A stretch of 64,000 bases of DNA from Bog-532 sp963830385 (GCA_963830385.1 CAWHMD010000005.1:310001-374000); one strand, 5' to 3'. Counted from the stretch's first letter, positions 49,484 to 58,681 are shown. Translations and numbers: made by a program. Notes: generated from the letters alone by a model not told the origin.

Positions 49484-50397
49484 AACCGTGATCCTTCCTG
49501 GCCACCCGGGGTGCTGCCTTGTACGTTTCGGAACTCCTCGGCCAGCCAGTGGCTCGGCGGGCAGCCCGCCAGGCCGCGGAACTCCCGGGCCAGATGAGCC
49601 TGGTCGTAGTAACCGGCCGCCACCGCCAGGTCGGCCAGCGCGGGCGGGCCGCCGTCACGGACCCGCCCCATCAGCATCCGGCGGGCCCGGTCGAAGCGGA
49701 TCACCCGGGCGGCGGCCTTGGGGGTCAGCCCGATTTCGGACCGGAACCGGTTGTCCAGGTGCCTGGCCGACCAGCCGGTCTCCTCGGCCAGGCCGGCCAC
49801 CGACACCGCGCCCCGGCTGGCCAGCAGGGTCCGCCAGGCGTGGGCGACCTCCGGCGCGATCACCGGCCGGCTGTCCATCGGGCCGGTCCGCCGCGGGAAC
49901 GGCCCGGCGATGGCATCGACGCCGGGCACGGTGAGACCGGCCCGGGCGGCCAGCAGCCCGTCGAGCACCGCGAACCGGTCCGCCCAGCGGCCGGCGCCGC
50001 GCACCCGCTCCTGCAGCTCGGCCGCGAACCGGCCGAGCACCTCGTCGCCGTCGGCGTCCACGCTGGCCAGTGCCCCGGCCGGCAAGCCGAGCAGGACCCG
50101 GGCACCCAGCGGGGTCAGGCCGAGCTGGACCCCGGACTGGCGGCCGTCGTGGGTGACCACCGCGGGCGCGGTGTGCAGCCCCCCGACCAGGACCTGGTGC
50201 TGGCTGGCGGGCTGATGCGGGTCGGGGTGCGCGCTGATGGTCAGCGGGTCATCGAGAGTGACGATCAGCGTCAGCCACGGCGAGGGCAGGCCGCGGTGCC
50301 GGGCCGGCGGCGCGCCCGCCTCCCGGTAGCCCGAATACCAGGCCACCAGCGGCCGCAGCGCCTCCGGCGGCCGGTGCCGTGCCGTTTCGGAAACCAT
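49480..50397 (-). CDS. AraC-family transcriptional regulator
   Basis: 305 residues from ATG 50397 (a GTG four codons upstream is possible). N-terminal sensing domain to about residue 170 (SPWLTLIVTLDDPL, GGLHTAPAVVTHDGRQSGVQLGLTPLGA); C-terminal AraC DNA-binding pair, first HTH VSVAGLAEETGWSARHLDNRFRSEIG, second LADLAVAAGYYDQAHLAREFRGLAGCPPSHW. Coupled to the VOC gene, which is its likely target. Confidence 0.9.
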   Translation of the reverse strand: MVSETARHRPPEALRPLVAWYSGYREAGAPPARHRGLPSPWLTLIVTLDDPLTISAHPDPHQPASQHQVLVGGLHTAPAVVTHDGRQSGVQLGLTPLGARVLLGLPAGALASVDADGDEVLGRFAAELQERVRGAGRWADRFAVLDGLLAARAGLTVPGVDAIAGPFPRRTGPMDSRPVIAPEVAHAWRTLLASRGAVSVAGLAEETGWSARHLDNRFRSEIGLTPKAAARVIRFDRARRMLMGRVRDGGPPALADLAVAAGYYDQAHLAREFRGLAGCPPSHWLAEEFRNVQGSTPGGQEGSRL

Positions 50398-50826
50398 GGA
50401 AGCCCCCACCCCAGACCATTCCGGTCTTGCCTATTTTATCACTGCGTGATTATTGGTCACAGTCGGTGAATTACGGAAAAGGTAATCACCGCACCGAGAA
50501 TTCACCGAAGATATGGTGCGCGGACGGCAATGAGCGAAGTGCCTCGCAGCGTCCGGCCTTCCAGGGATCAGCCCGGAGGTCAGCTCAGGTCACCGGGCCG
50601 CACCCGGCCGCCGGCCGCCCGCACCGCGTCCCCGCCGGACCGCGCGGACCCTTTTCGGGTTTTCCATGAACGTTAGATTCTGGTAACCGCGCTCACATAT
50701 TGAACGAGCGTAAATGGGCAACCGGGAACGGATGTATTACCGGCTTTGTTTCGCCGATTTCTGGGCTGCCGGGAGGTCTAGCGTGACGGCACGGGAGCCT
50801 AACCAAACATCATGGAGGTGGATTGA
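50398..50826. other. Divergent spacer with inverted repeats
   Basis: About 430 bases, clearly lower in GC than neighbouring genes. Contains ATCAC-TGC-GTGAT (50439-50451) just upstream of the AraC gene and a 10-bp repeat TCGGTGAATT (50463-50472) / AATTCACCGA (50499-50508). Near the right end is the GGAGGTG ribosome site for the secreted protein. No coding sequence I can support. Confidence 0.55.
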
Positions 50827-52362
50827 ATGCGCACCGGGCATAGGCCCGCATGGCGCCGCCGCCCACAGAGCCGTGCGGCGCGGATTGCGGTACCTCTCGC
50901 CATCCCGATGGCGCTGGGCCTGACCCTGGGCGCCGTGCTGGCGTTCACCGGCGGCCCGTCCAACACCACGATTCAGCAGTCCGCGGCCGCGGCGGGGGCC
51001 ACCGCCACCCCGGCCGCGAGCGGCGCGGCGTCGGCCGCCCCGACTGCGACGGCGGCCTCGCCGTCCGCTTCGGCCACCGCGCCGGCCGCGCCGGCCGCGG
51101 CCGCCAACGTCAGTTGCGACATCGTCGTGCCATCCAACCCGCTGACCGCGACCGGCCTGTCGACTCCGTACCAGCTCACCGGGCCGAACGGGATGACCCC
51201 GCAGGCGTCGGGCTGCACCATGGCCAACTTCGCCGCGCTGGGCGCGTTCGTCCAAGCGACGATCCTCGACCCGGCCACCGGCAAGCTGTCGGTGTACGAG
51301 CCGCTGGTCATCACCCAGGGCACCCAGCCCGCGGCCAAGCCGGTGGTGCCGACGCTGCCCGCGGGCGCGGTGGTCACGGTCGACTTCGGCTTCAACGGGA
51401 CCAACCTGACCCAGGTCGGGGCCACCGGCACCGCGCTGCGCTCGGGCAACTGCGTGAACGGCCTGAACGGGTCGATCTTCGGCCAGGTGTCGTTCTGCAA
51501 CGGCACTCAGTTCTTCCAGGCCGTGAACCAGGCCGAGGCGGCCGGCAAGCTGACCGTTCCCGCGCTGGGCACGTCGGCCAAGACCAACAGCCCGTGCCTG
51601 GACACCCGGTCGTTCGAGATGATCGACCAGGACCAGAGCGACAACGTGACCTCCACGTACCTGCTCAACCCGGCCACCGGGCAGACCGCGCAGGACAACG
51701 CGGCCAACGAAGCCAACGAGGCCGGGGCGACGAAGATCAACAACGGCAGTGACAACCTGCTGCTGGACGCCTTCCTCGACCCGATCATGGGCTGCACGCC
51801 GATGGAGGCGCCGGATCTGACCAACAACAACACAATGGGCACCTCGCAGGCCCTGGACGAGATCGCGGCGGCCAAGCAGGCCACCGCGCCGATCGCCCTG
51901 GTGCCTGAGAACGACGAGATGACCCTGGTCAACAACAACTTCAGCGCGACCAAGACCAACCTGTACCGCAGCAATGTGGGCCAGGCGCCGATCAGCAACG
52001 CCAACAACGCGACCGACAGCCCGGCGAACTACTGCCAGAACATGGTCAACGTGCAGTCGCCGTTCCTGGCCAAGAACCAGACGCTGCTGACCGGCGGGCC
52101 GACCCCGGTCCCCGGTACCGGCAACAACCTGTTCACGTTCATGGCCAACCGGCTGAACATGTCGTTCACCAACCTCAACTGCCAGAACTTCGGGCTGAAG
52201 AACCCGGTGACGGTGACGCTGGACGGCAACGGCGCGGCCATCGCGGCCACGATCAACACCGCCGCTCAGACGGCCAGCAACAAGGGCGCGACCGGCATGC
52301 CCGCGGCCGGCCAGCGCACCGGCCGTCACCGCCACACCCTGATGAACCCGTCGGGAATGTAG
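50827..52362 (+). CDS. Secreted Asn/Ala-rich protein of unknown function
   Basis: 511 residues. Basic N-terminus and hydrophobic segment (about 22-42, IAVPLAIPMALGLTLGAVLAF) for export, then an Ala/Thr/Ser low-complexity linker (about 50-95), then a folded domain rich in Asn and with about nine cysteines (VSCDIVVPSNPLTATGLSTPYQLTG onward; segments FVQATILDPATGKLSVYEPLV, CLDTRSFEMIDQDQSDNVTSTY, LFTFMANRLNMSF). No catalytic motif recognised. The Asn content is unlike neighbouring proteins. To my recollection similar domains occur in ascomycete secreted proteins, which cannot be tested here. Confidence 0.8.
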   Translation: MRTGHRPAWRRRPQSRAARIAVPLAIPMALGLTLGAVLAFTGGPSNTTIQQSAAAAGATATPAASGAASAAPTATAASPSASATAPAAPAAAANVSCDIVVPSNPLTATGLSTPYQLTGPNGMTPQASGCTMANFAALGAFVQATILDPATGKLSVYEPLVITQGTQPAAKPVVPTLPAGAVVTVDFGFNGTNLTQVGATGTALRSGNCVNGLNGSIFGQVSFCNGTQFFQAVNQAEAAGKLTVPALGTSAKTNSPCLDTRSFEMIDQDQSDNVTSTYLLNPATGQTAQDNAANEANEAGATKINNGSDNLLLDAFLDPIMGCTPMEAPDLTNNNTMGTSQALDEIAAAKQATAPIALVPENDEMTLVNNNFSATKTNLYRSNVGQAPISNANNATDSPANYCQNMVNVQSPFLAKNQTLLTGGPTPVPGTGNNLFTFMANRLNMSFTNLNCQNFGLKNPVTVTLDGNGAAIAATINTAAQTASNKGATGMPAAGQRTGRHRHTLMNPSGM

Positions 52363-52373
52363 CGGCTCCGTCC

Positions 52374-52475
52374 GGGGGGACGACCCCCCTGGACCCCCGA
52401 TTCCCGCGGCGGTACCTCGCCGTAGGACCGGCCACTCGCCCGAGCCTCCGGCCCGGGACTCGCTGGGCCGGATAG
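52374..52475 (+). repeat. ~100-bp intergenic repeat, copy B
   Basis: Shares, in order, GACCCCCCTGGACCCCC, TTCCCGCGGCGGTA, CCGTAGGACCGGCC, CTCGCCCG, GCCTCCGGCCCGGGACTCGCT and GCCGGATAG with copy A (24078-24179, opposite strand). It starts 11 bases after the stop of the secreted protein, so both copies have the same orientation relative to the gene they follow. Confidence 0.85.
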
Positions 52476-52616
52476 GTCGACTGTCGTAGCCCGCTGCGGT
52501 GGATGCCGCAGCGGGCTACGCGGCGTTCACGGGAGTGTCACATGTAGTCGCCCAGCGTTACCGCTGGGATTTACCCACGAAACTGATCGGCAACGCGGCG
52601 GTCCTGTACTGCTCTC

Positions 52617-53510
52617 ATGCCGGTCAACATCGCGATCCGCGGCGTGCGGATGGCTGCGCCGCTGGAGGTGGCGCCGCGGCCCAGGTTCTACGACCTGACC
52701 ACCGCCGACGGGGTGCCGTACCGCCAGATCGCGCTGCTGCATGGGGCGGACGTGCTGGCCAGCACGGTGGTGCAGACCTGCATCCGGTACGGCGAGGCCG
52801 ACCGCTGCCGATTCTGCGCGATCGAGGAATCGCTGCTGGCGGGCAGCACCGTGGCGGCCAAGACCCCGGCCCAGCTGGCCGAGGTGGCCGAGGCCGCGGT
52901 CCGGCTGGACGGCATCCGCCAGCTGGTGCTGACCACCGGCACCACCGCCGGGCCGGACCGGGGCGCCCGGTACCTGGCCCGGTGCGTGCGGGCGGTGATG
53001 GCGGCGGTGCCCGGGCTGCCGGTCCAGGTGCAGTGCGAGCCGCCGGCCGACCTGTCGGCGCTGCGGGAACTGCGGGAGGCCGGGGCGACGGCGATCGGCA
53101 TCCACGTCGAGTCGCTGGACCCGCGGGTCCGGCACCGGTGGATGCCGGGCAAGTCGACGGTGCCGATGACCGCCTACGAGGCGGCCTGGGCAGAGGCGGT
53201 GCGGCTGTTCGGCCGCAACCGGGTCTCCACCTACCTGCTGATCGGGCTGGGCGAGGACCCGGACGAGCTGGTGGCGGGGGCGGCCCGGCTGATCGAGCGG
53301 GGCGTGTACCCGTTCGTGGTGCCGTTCCGGCCGCTGGCGGGCACGCTGGCGCACCGCAGTCAGGTCCCGGCCCCGCCGCCGTCGCTGGTCCGGGATGTGA
53401 CCGAGCGGGTGGCGGCGCGGCTGCGGGCGGCCGGGATGACCGGGGCCGGCCAGCGGGCGGGCTGCGCCGCCTGTGGGGCCTGCAGCGCGCTGGTGGCCGC
53501 GGGCGGCTGA
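52617..53510 (+). CDS. Radical SAM protein, MSMEG_0568 family
   Basis: 297 residues. The radical-SAM cysteines occur in TCIRYGEADRCRFCAIEES (about 54-72) with the CX8CX2C spacing of the MSMEG_0568 group rather than CX3CX2C. Also AKTPAQLAEVAEAAVRLDGI, LTTGTTAGPDRG, VQCEPPADL and HVESLDPRVRHRWMPGK. The C-terminal CAACGACSAL supplies three further cysteines that could hold a second cluster. Relatives are normally in 'Nit1' clusters with a nitrilase, GNAT and flavoprotein; none is adjacent here. Confidence 0.87.
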   Translation: MPVNIAIRGVRMAAPLEVAPRPRFYDLTTADGVPYRQIALLHGADVLASTVVQTCIRYGEADRCRFCAIEESLLAGSTVAAKTPAQLAEVAEAAVRLDGIRQLVLTTGTTAGPDRGARYLARCVRAVMAAVPGLPVQVQCEPPADLSALRELREAGATAIGIHVESLDPRVRHRWMPGKSTVPMTAYEAAWAEAVRLFGRNRVSTYLLIGLGEDPDELVAGAARLIERGVYPFVVPFRPLAGTLAHRSQVPAPPPSLVRDVTERVAARLRAAGMTGAGQRAGCAACGACSALVAAGG

Positions 53511-53987
53511 GCCGGTGGCCGGGCGGCCCGGCCCGGCCCCGATTGGCGGGCCCCAACTGGTGGCCGCGGCCGAGCGGCACCTCGGGTGTACCGCTCGCTG
53601 GCCGCGGCCGGCGCGCCCTGGCTCCTGCTGGCAGACAGGGGGCGCGCTATCGGGGCGACACCGAGAGAGCCGGTCAGCACCATAGGCCGCGTGACCAGCG
53701 ACGCAGCCCGGCCCTCGTGCTGGCGGACAGACTCGGTGCCGCCCCTGTGGGCACCGCCAGGCATCCCCCCGATACGTGACGGATACCGAGCAAAAAATTA
53801 CCGGCTGCGCCCACACCGGACCGGCAAACGGGTGTCCGGATTCGTCCGGGTATTTCGGCCGGACCGGGCGGAGGATAAAGAACCCGGCTTGAAGCGGCGA
53901 TGAATTGGCCAGGCGGGGCCACACCGGTTCACGCCGTTCTGTAGTGTCCTGGGCGAAATACGTGACCGCACGCCTTGAGGGGGACGC
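53511..53987. other. Spacer before the STAND-WD40 gene
   Basis: About 475 bases. Contains a CGGTGCC...GGGCACCG hairpin near 53733-53754 that could terminate the radical SAM transcript, and an AT-richer stretch (about 53785-53900) likely to hold the next promoter. The GAGGGGGACGC before ATG 53988 is a good ribosome site. No gene supported. Confidence 0.5.
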
Positions 53988-56900
53988 ATGCCGGACACGC
54001 CTACCAGCGCGCCAGGCTTAACAGAACTGGAGGCCTGCCAGACCCGCGGTGACTTCGGCCGGCTGCTCAGCCGGCTCCGCGGTGTGGCCGGCCTGTCCAT
54101 CCGCGACGTGAGCGGGGTGACCGGCATCCCGGTCGCGACGCTGGGTGACTACTTCAACGGCCGGCACCTGCCGCCGGTCCGCGACCGCATCCTGGACCGC
54201 ATCCTGGCGGCCTGCGGGGTGACCGACGAGACGCTGGCCGCGGCTTGGGCGGCGGCCCGGGACCGGGTCCGGCCGACCCCCGGCCGGCCCGCGGCCAACG
54301 TGCCCGCGCCCTATCGCGGGCTGGCCTTCTTCCGGACCGAGGACGCGGCCTGGTTCTTCGGCCGCGCGGACCTGACCGAGCGGCTGGCCAGCGAGGCGGC
54401 GCGGCTGCGGGCCCAGGGGCTGCCGCTGGTGGTGGCCGGGCCGTCCGGGGCCGGCAAGTCGTCGCTGCTGCGGGCCGGGCTGATCCCGGCGCTCGCCCCG
54501 GGCACGGCGGTAGTCGTGTTCACCCCGGGCGCGCACCCGGCCCAGGCGCTGGCGGCGGCGCTGCCATCCGCCGGGGCGGGTGAGGCTGAAGAGCTTGCTG
54601 GGGCTGGTGGGTCGGCGCTGGCGGTCATCGTGGACCAGTTCGAGGAGGTGTTCGCGCCCGGGGTGGCCGACGGTGAGCGGGAGGAGCTGATCGAGAAGCT
54701 GTACGCACTGGCCCGGCCGGGGCCTGAGGGTCAGCCCGGCGCCCTCGTCGTGCTCGGGCTGCGGGCCGACTTCTACGGCCGGGCGCTGGCCGATGCCCGG
54801 CTGGCCCGGTCGCTGCAGGACGGCCAGGTGGTGGTCGGGCCGATGACGGCCGAGGAGGTGCGGGCGGCCATCGTCGGGCCCGCCCAGACCGCTCACCTCG
54901 ACCTCGAGCCCGGCCTGGTCGACCTGATGCTGCGGGACCTGCGGCCGGTCAGCGCCCGGCGCGGCGCCCACGACCCGGGGGCGCTGCCGCTGCTGTCGCA
55001 CGCGCTGCTGTCCACCTGGCAGGGACGCCGGGGCGGGCGGCTGACGATCGAGGGCTACCGGGCCAGCGGCGGCATCACCGACGCGGTGGCCCGGTCGGCC
55101 GACGACGCCTACGCCGGCCTGACCGCGAGCCAGCAGCGGGCCGCCCGGCGGCTGTTCCTGCGGCTGGTGTGGGTGGCCGACGACGGGGCCGACACCCGTC
55201 GCCGGGTACCGCTGGAGGACCTGGCCGGCCGTGGCCCAGAGGGCGGGGCGGCCGACGACGACCTCGGCGCGGTGCTGGCCCTGTTCGTGGACCAGCGGCT
55301 GATCACCAGCGACGAGGACACGGCTGAGATCACCCACGAGGCGCTGCTGACCGCCTGGCCGCAGCTGCGCAGCTGGATCGACGAGAGCCGGGCCGAGCTG
55401 GTCATCGCCCGGCGGATCGCCGAGTCGGCCCAGCTCTGGCAGGAAGCCGGCCGCGACGACGCGGACCTGCTGCGCGGCGGCCGGCTGGCCATGGCCCGCG
55501 GCTGGGCTGGCCAGCCGGAGGACGGCACCGTGGCCCCGGCTACGGACCGGGCCACGGTCACGGCCAACGCCGAGCGGCGGGCCACGCTGAGCGGGACCGA
55601 ACGGGCGTTCGTGGACGCCTCGTTCGCCCGGTACCGGGCCGAGCAGGCCGAACAGCGCCGGAACAGCCGCCGGTTCCGCCGCCTGGCGGCCGCCCTGGCG
55701 GTGGTGCTGCTGTTCACGGCGGCGCTGGCCGGGTACGCGATGGATCAGCGGTCGGCCATGGGCCAGCAGCGCAACCAGGCCGACTCCCGCCAGGACGCGG
55801 CCGAGGCGATGGACCTGCGCGACCAGGACCCCACGCTGGCCGACCAGCTCAGCCTGGCCGCCTACCGGGCGGCGCCCACCACCCAGGCCCGCGGCAGCCT
55901 GCTGACCTCCTCGGCCACGCCGCTGGCGGCCCGGCTGCTGGGCCCGTCGGACGCGGTCCAGTCGGTGGCGCTCAGCCCGGATCACCGGCTGCTGGCGGCG
56001 GCCGCCGCCGACGGCACCGTCCGGCTGTGGGACGTGAGCCAGCCCGATCACCCGGTCAGCCTGGGCGGCCCGTTCGTCCGACAGCGGCAGGCGATCTACG
56101 CGGTGGCGTTCAGCCCGGACGGGACGGTGCTGGCGGCGGCGGGGGCCAGCGGCCAGGTACAGCTGTGGAACGTGGCCCGCCCGTCCCGGCCGGCCCGGCT
56201 GGATCCGACGCTGACCGGGCCGGCCGGCACCGTCTACGGGCTGGCGTTCAGCCCGGACGGGAGCACGCTGGCGGCCGGCAGCGCCGACGGCACGGTCCGG
56301 CTGTGGACGATGGGCGCGGGCGGCACCGCCCCGGCCGCTCCCGGCCAGCCGGTCACGCTGCACGTGAGAGGCGGCTTCGTGCAGGCGGTGGCGTTCAGCC
56401 CGGCCGGAACCGAGCTGGCGGCCGGCACCGCGGGCGGGACGGTCGCGATGTGGGCGCTGCCGGGAGCCAAAGGCGGCCGGACGACGGCGCTGCCCACCCT
56501 GAAGGGCCCGGCCGACGTGGTGTTCTCGGTCGCGTTCAGCCCCGACGGCCAGACCCTGGCCGCGGGCAGCAAGGACAAGAGCGTCTGGCTGTGGGACGTA
56601 CGCAACCGGTCTCACCCCCGGCCGACGGCCCAGTTCAAGGGGGCCACCAGCTGGATCAACGCGGTGGCGTTCAGCCCGGACGGGACGCTGCTGGCCGACG
56701 GCAGCAGCGACGGCTCGGCGCGGGTGCTGGACGTGGCCACCGGCAGCCCGGTCGCTACCTTGCCCGACCCCGACCCGGTCACCACGCTGGCCTGGGACAG
56801 CGGGCAGCACCTGATCACCGGGGCGGCCGACGGCAGCGTCCGGGTGTGGGCCCTGCCGCCGGCCGTGCTGGCCGCCGGTGGCCTGGTCAACGGGGTCACG

Positions 56901-57902
56901 TTCAGCACCGCGCACCCGGGCGAGCTGGCCGTGGCCAGCAGCGACCTGCAACTGTGGGACGCCACCCGGCACCAGCCGCTCGGCCCGGCGGTGACGGTGG
57001 CGGGCACCAGCCCGGGCGCGGTGGCGTTCAGCCCGGACGGGTCGGTGCTGGCGGCCGGCTACCTGAACGGGACGCTCCAGCTGTACCGGGTGACCGGGGC
57101 CGGCGGCCCGTCCAGCCGCCTGGTCAGCGCCGGACGGCCGGTGCAGGCGTCGACGGCCGGCTACGTCGAGAACGTGGCCTACTCCCCCAACGGGCGCCTG
57201 GTGGCCACCGCCGACGACGACTACACGGTCCGGCTGTGGGACGTGTCCGACCCGGCCCGCCCGCGGGACCTGGCCACCCTGGGCGGGTTCGGTTCCTACG
57301 TGTTCTCGGTCGCGTTCAGCCGGGGCGGCACGATGCTGGCCGCGAGCAGCGGCGACAAGACGGTGCGGCTGTGGAACATCGCCGACCCGGCCCATCCCCG
57401 GCTGCTCGGGCGGCCGCTGACCGGGCCCGCCGACACGGCCTACTCGGTCGCGTTCGACCCGGCCAAGCCGGTGCTGGCGGTGGGCAGCGCCGACAAGACG
57501 GTCTGGCTGTGGAACATCGCCGACCCGGCCCGCCCCAAGCTGCTCGGGCGGCCGCTCACCGGGCCGGCCAGCTACGTGTACTCGATCGCGTTCAACCCGG
57601 CCGGGACCATGCTGGCCGCCGGCAGCACCGACGACACGGTGTGGCTGTGGGGCATGGCCGACCCGTCCGCGCCGGCCCCGCTGGCCACGCTGACCGGCCC
57701 GACCGACCACGTGTACACGGTGGCGTTCAGCCCGGCCGGATCGGTGCTGGCGGCGGGCAGCGCCGACGGCAGCGTGCACCTGTGGGACACCACCACGGCG
57801 GCGGCCGCCCGCGCGGTCTGCAGTATGGGCGGCGACCCGATCGACCGGTCCGAATGGGCCCGCTACCTGCCCGGCACGCCCTACCAGCCGCCCTGCCGGT
57901 AG
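53988..57902 (+). CDS. XRE-nSTAND ATPase-transmembrane-WD40 signalling protein
   Basis: 1304 residues. Order: XRE-type helix-turn-helix (about 20-80, DFGRLLSRLRGVAGLSIRDVSGVTGIPVATL); NTPase of the nSTAND1 type with Walker A GPSGAGKSS (151-159) and Walker B AVIVDQFEEVF (212-222); ATPase-associated helical region to about 555; one membrane segment (about 566-585, LAAALAVVLLFTAALAGYAM); then 14 WD40 repeats (about 645-1290) marked by VRLWDV/VWLWNI, i.e. two seven-bladed propellers. STAND proteins act as ATP-driven switches that oligomerise on sensing a ligand; the WD40 part is then outside the membrane. Ligand and output are unknown. Confidence 0.88.
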   Translation: MPDTPTSAPGLTELEACQTRGDFGRLLSRLRGVAGLSIRDVSGVTGIPVATLGDYFNGRHLPPVRDRILDRILAACGVTDETLAAAWAAARDRVRPTPGRPAANVPAPYRGLAFFRTEDAAWFFGRADLTERLASEAARLRAQGLPLVVAGPSGAGKSSLLRAGLIPALAPGTAVVVFTPGAHPAQALAAALPSAGAGEAEELAGAGGSALAVIVDQFEEVFAPGVADGEREELIEKLYALARPGPEGQPGALVVLGLRADFYGRALADARLARSLQDGQVVVGPMTAEEVRAAIVGPAQTAHLDLEPGLVDLMLRDLRPVSARRGAHDPGALPLLSHALLSTWQGRRGGRLTIEGYRASGGITDAVARSADDAYAGLTASQQRAARRLFLRLVWVADDGADTRRRVPLEDLAGRGPEGGAADDDLGAVLALFVDQRLITSDEDTAEITHEALLTAWPQLRSWIDESRAELVIARRIAESAQLWQEAGRDDADLLRGGRLAMARGWAGQPEDGTVAPATDRATVTANAERRATLSGTERAFVDASFARYRAEQAEQRRNSRRFRRLAAALAVVLLFTAALAGYAMDQRSAMGQQRNQADSRQDAAEAMDLRDQDPTLADQLSLAAYRAAPTTQARGSLLTSSATPLAARLLGPSDAVQSVALSPDHRLLAAAAADGTVRLWDVSQPDHPVSLGGPFVRQRQAIYAVAFSPDGTVLAAAGASGQVQLWNVARPSRPARLDPTLTGPAGTVYGLAFSPDGSTLAAGSADGTVRLWTMGAGGTAPAAPGQPVTLHVRGGFVQAVAFSPAGTELAAGTAGGTVAMWALPGAKGGRTTALPTLKGPADVVFSVAFSPDGQTLAAGSKDKSVWLWDVRNRSHPRPTAQFKGATSWINAVAFSPDGTLLADGSSDGSARVLDVATGSPVATLPDPDPVTTLAWDSGQHLITGAADGSVRVWALPPAVLAAGGLVNGVTFSTAHPGELAVASSDLQLWDATRHQPLGPAVTVAGTSPGAVAFSPDGSVLAAGYLNGTLQLYRVTGAGGPSSRLVSAGRPVQASTAGYVENVAYSPNGRLVATADDDYTVRLWDVSDPARPRDLATLGGFGSYVFSVAFSRGGTMLAASSGDKTVRLWNIADPAHPRLLGRPLTGPADTAYSVAFDPAKPVLAVGSADKTVWLWNIADPARPKLLGRPLTGPASYVYSIAFNPAGTMLAAGSTDDTVWLWGMADPSAPAPLATLTGPTDHVYTVAFSPAGSVLAAGSADGSVHLWDTTTAAAARAVCSMGGDPIDRSEWARYLPGTPYQPPCR

Positions 57903-57928
57903 CCGGGGCGAGGCTCAGGCCAGCGTGG

Positions 57929-58537
57929 TCAGTTGAGCGCGGCGGGCTTGCGGGCGCTGAAGCGCATGACCGCCCCGCCGAGGGCGGTCCTGGTCTGCAG
58001 GTCGGTCAGGCCCAGGTTGCCGAGCGCGGTCCGCAGCTGGCTGGGATGGAGCAGGGTGGTGCCGTCGCGCTCACCGACTCGCATGAGCCGGGCCGGGGCG
58101 GTGTTGGCCATGTCGTAGCCGACCAGCTTGCCGCCCGGCTGCAGTACCCGGACCGCCTCGGTCAGCGCCTTGTCCCACTCGATCACGTGGTGCAGCATCG
58201 CGGCCGACAGCACTAGGTCGAACCGGCCGTCGGGGAACGGCAGCGCCACCGCGTCGGCCCGCTGCACGCTGGCCCGCTTGCCGAACCCTGACAGCACCTG
58301 CTCGGCCATGCCGACCCGCTCGGCGTCGGTATCGGTGGCCACCATCCGGAACCGCGGGTACAGCGCCAGCAACTGGGCGGTCAGGCCGCCCAGGCCCGCG
58401 CCGATCTCCAGCCCCTCCCCGGACGGCTCCACTCCCTGAAGGACCCAGGGCAGGATGATCCGCCGCGCCGCCACCCGGTAGGGCAGGCTGGTCAGGGTCG
58501 CCCTGGCGCTGGGTGGCATCTCGGGGTCGGGCACCAC
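57929..58537 (-). CDS. Class I SAM-dependent methyltransferase
   Basis: 202 residues from a GTG. SAM-binding motif LEIGAGLGGLTAQLL (about 42-56), motif II MVATDTDAERVGMAEQ, DLVLSAAMLHHVIEWDKAL (motif post-II) and LQPGGKLVGYD. Resembles UbiE/COQ5-type methyltransferases. Substrate unknown. Convergent with the STAND-WD40 gene; divergent from clpP. Confidence 0.85.
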   Translation of the reverse strand: MVPDPEMPPSARATLTSLPYRVAARRIILPWVLQGVEPSGEGLEIGAGLGGLTAQLLALYPRFRMVATDTDAERVGMAEQVLSGFGKRASVQRADAVALPFPDGRFDLVLSAAMLHHVIEWDKALTEAVRVLQPGGKLVGYDMANTAPARLMRVGERDGTTLLHPSQLRTALGNLGLTDLQTRTALGGAVMRFSARKPAALN

Positions 58538-58570
58538 TCAAGCTTGCCATGCCGATTCCGGTGGCTGGCC

Positions 58571-58585
58571 TCTGCCCTCGGCAGA
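58571..58585. promoter_or_regulatory. PopR-type operator upstream of clpP
   Basis: TCTGCC-CTC-GGCAGA, a perfect 6+6 palindrome with 3-base spacer, 97 bases before the first clpP start. It is the same arrangement I recall for the Streptomyces lividans PopR site (TCTGCC-N3-GGCAGA) upstream of clpP3-clpP4. The PopR-like protein encoded 1.3 kb downstream is the expected activator. Confidence 0.8.
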
Positions 58586-58681
58586 TTTTCTTGGTGACCG
58601 CGTGGAGCACAGCGGAGGCTGGACTTATTCACAGATAAAAATCCGCTCCCTCCGTCAATGCGCGGAAGAAAGGGGTCAGCC

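Noticed and set aside
53511..53987. Remnant of further Nit1-cluster genes after the radical SAM gene
   Set aside because: Translations in all frames give only Arg/Pro-rich sequence without nitrilase, GNAT or flavoprotein motifs.
54018..57779. 1253-residue open frame antisense to the STAND-WD40 gene
   Set aside because: Arg/Gly/Pro/His-rich translation with no domain, mirrored exactly on a strongly supported gene; long antisense frames are expected at this GC content.
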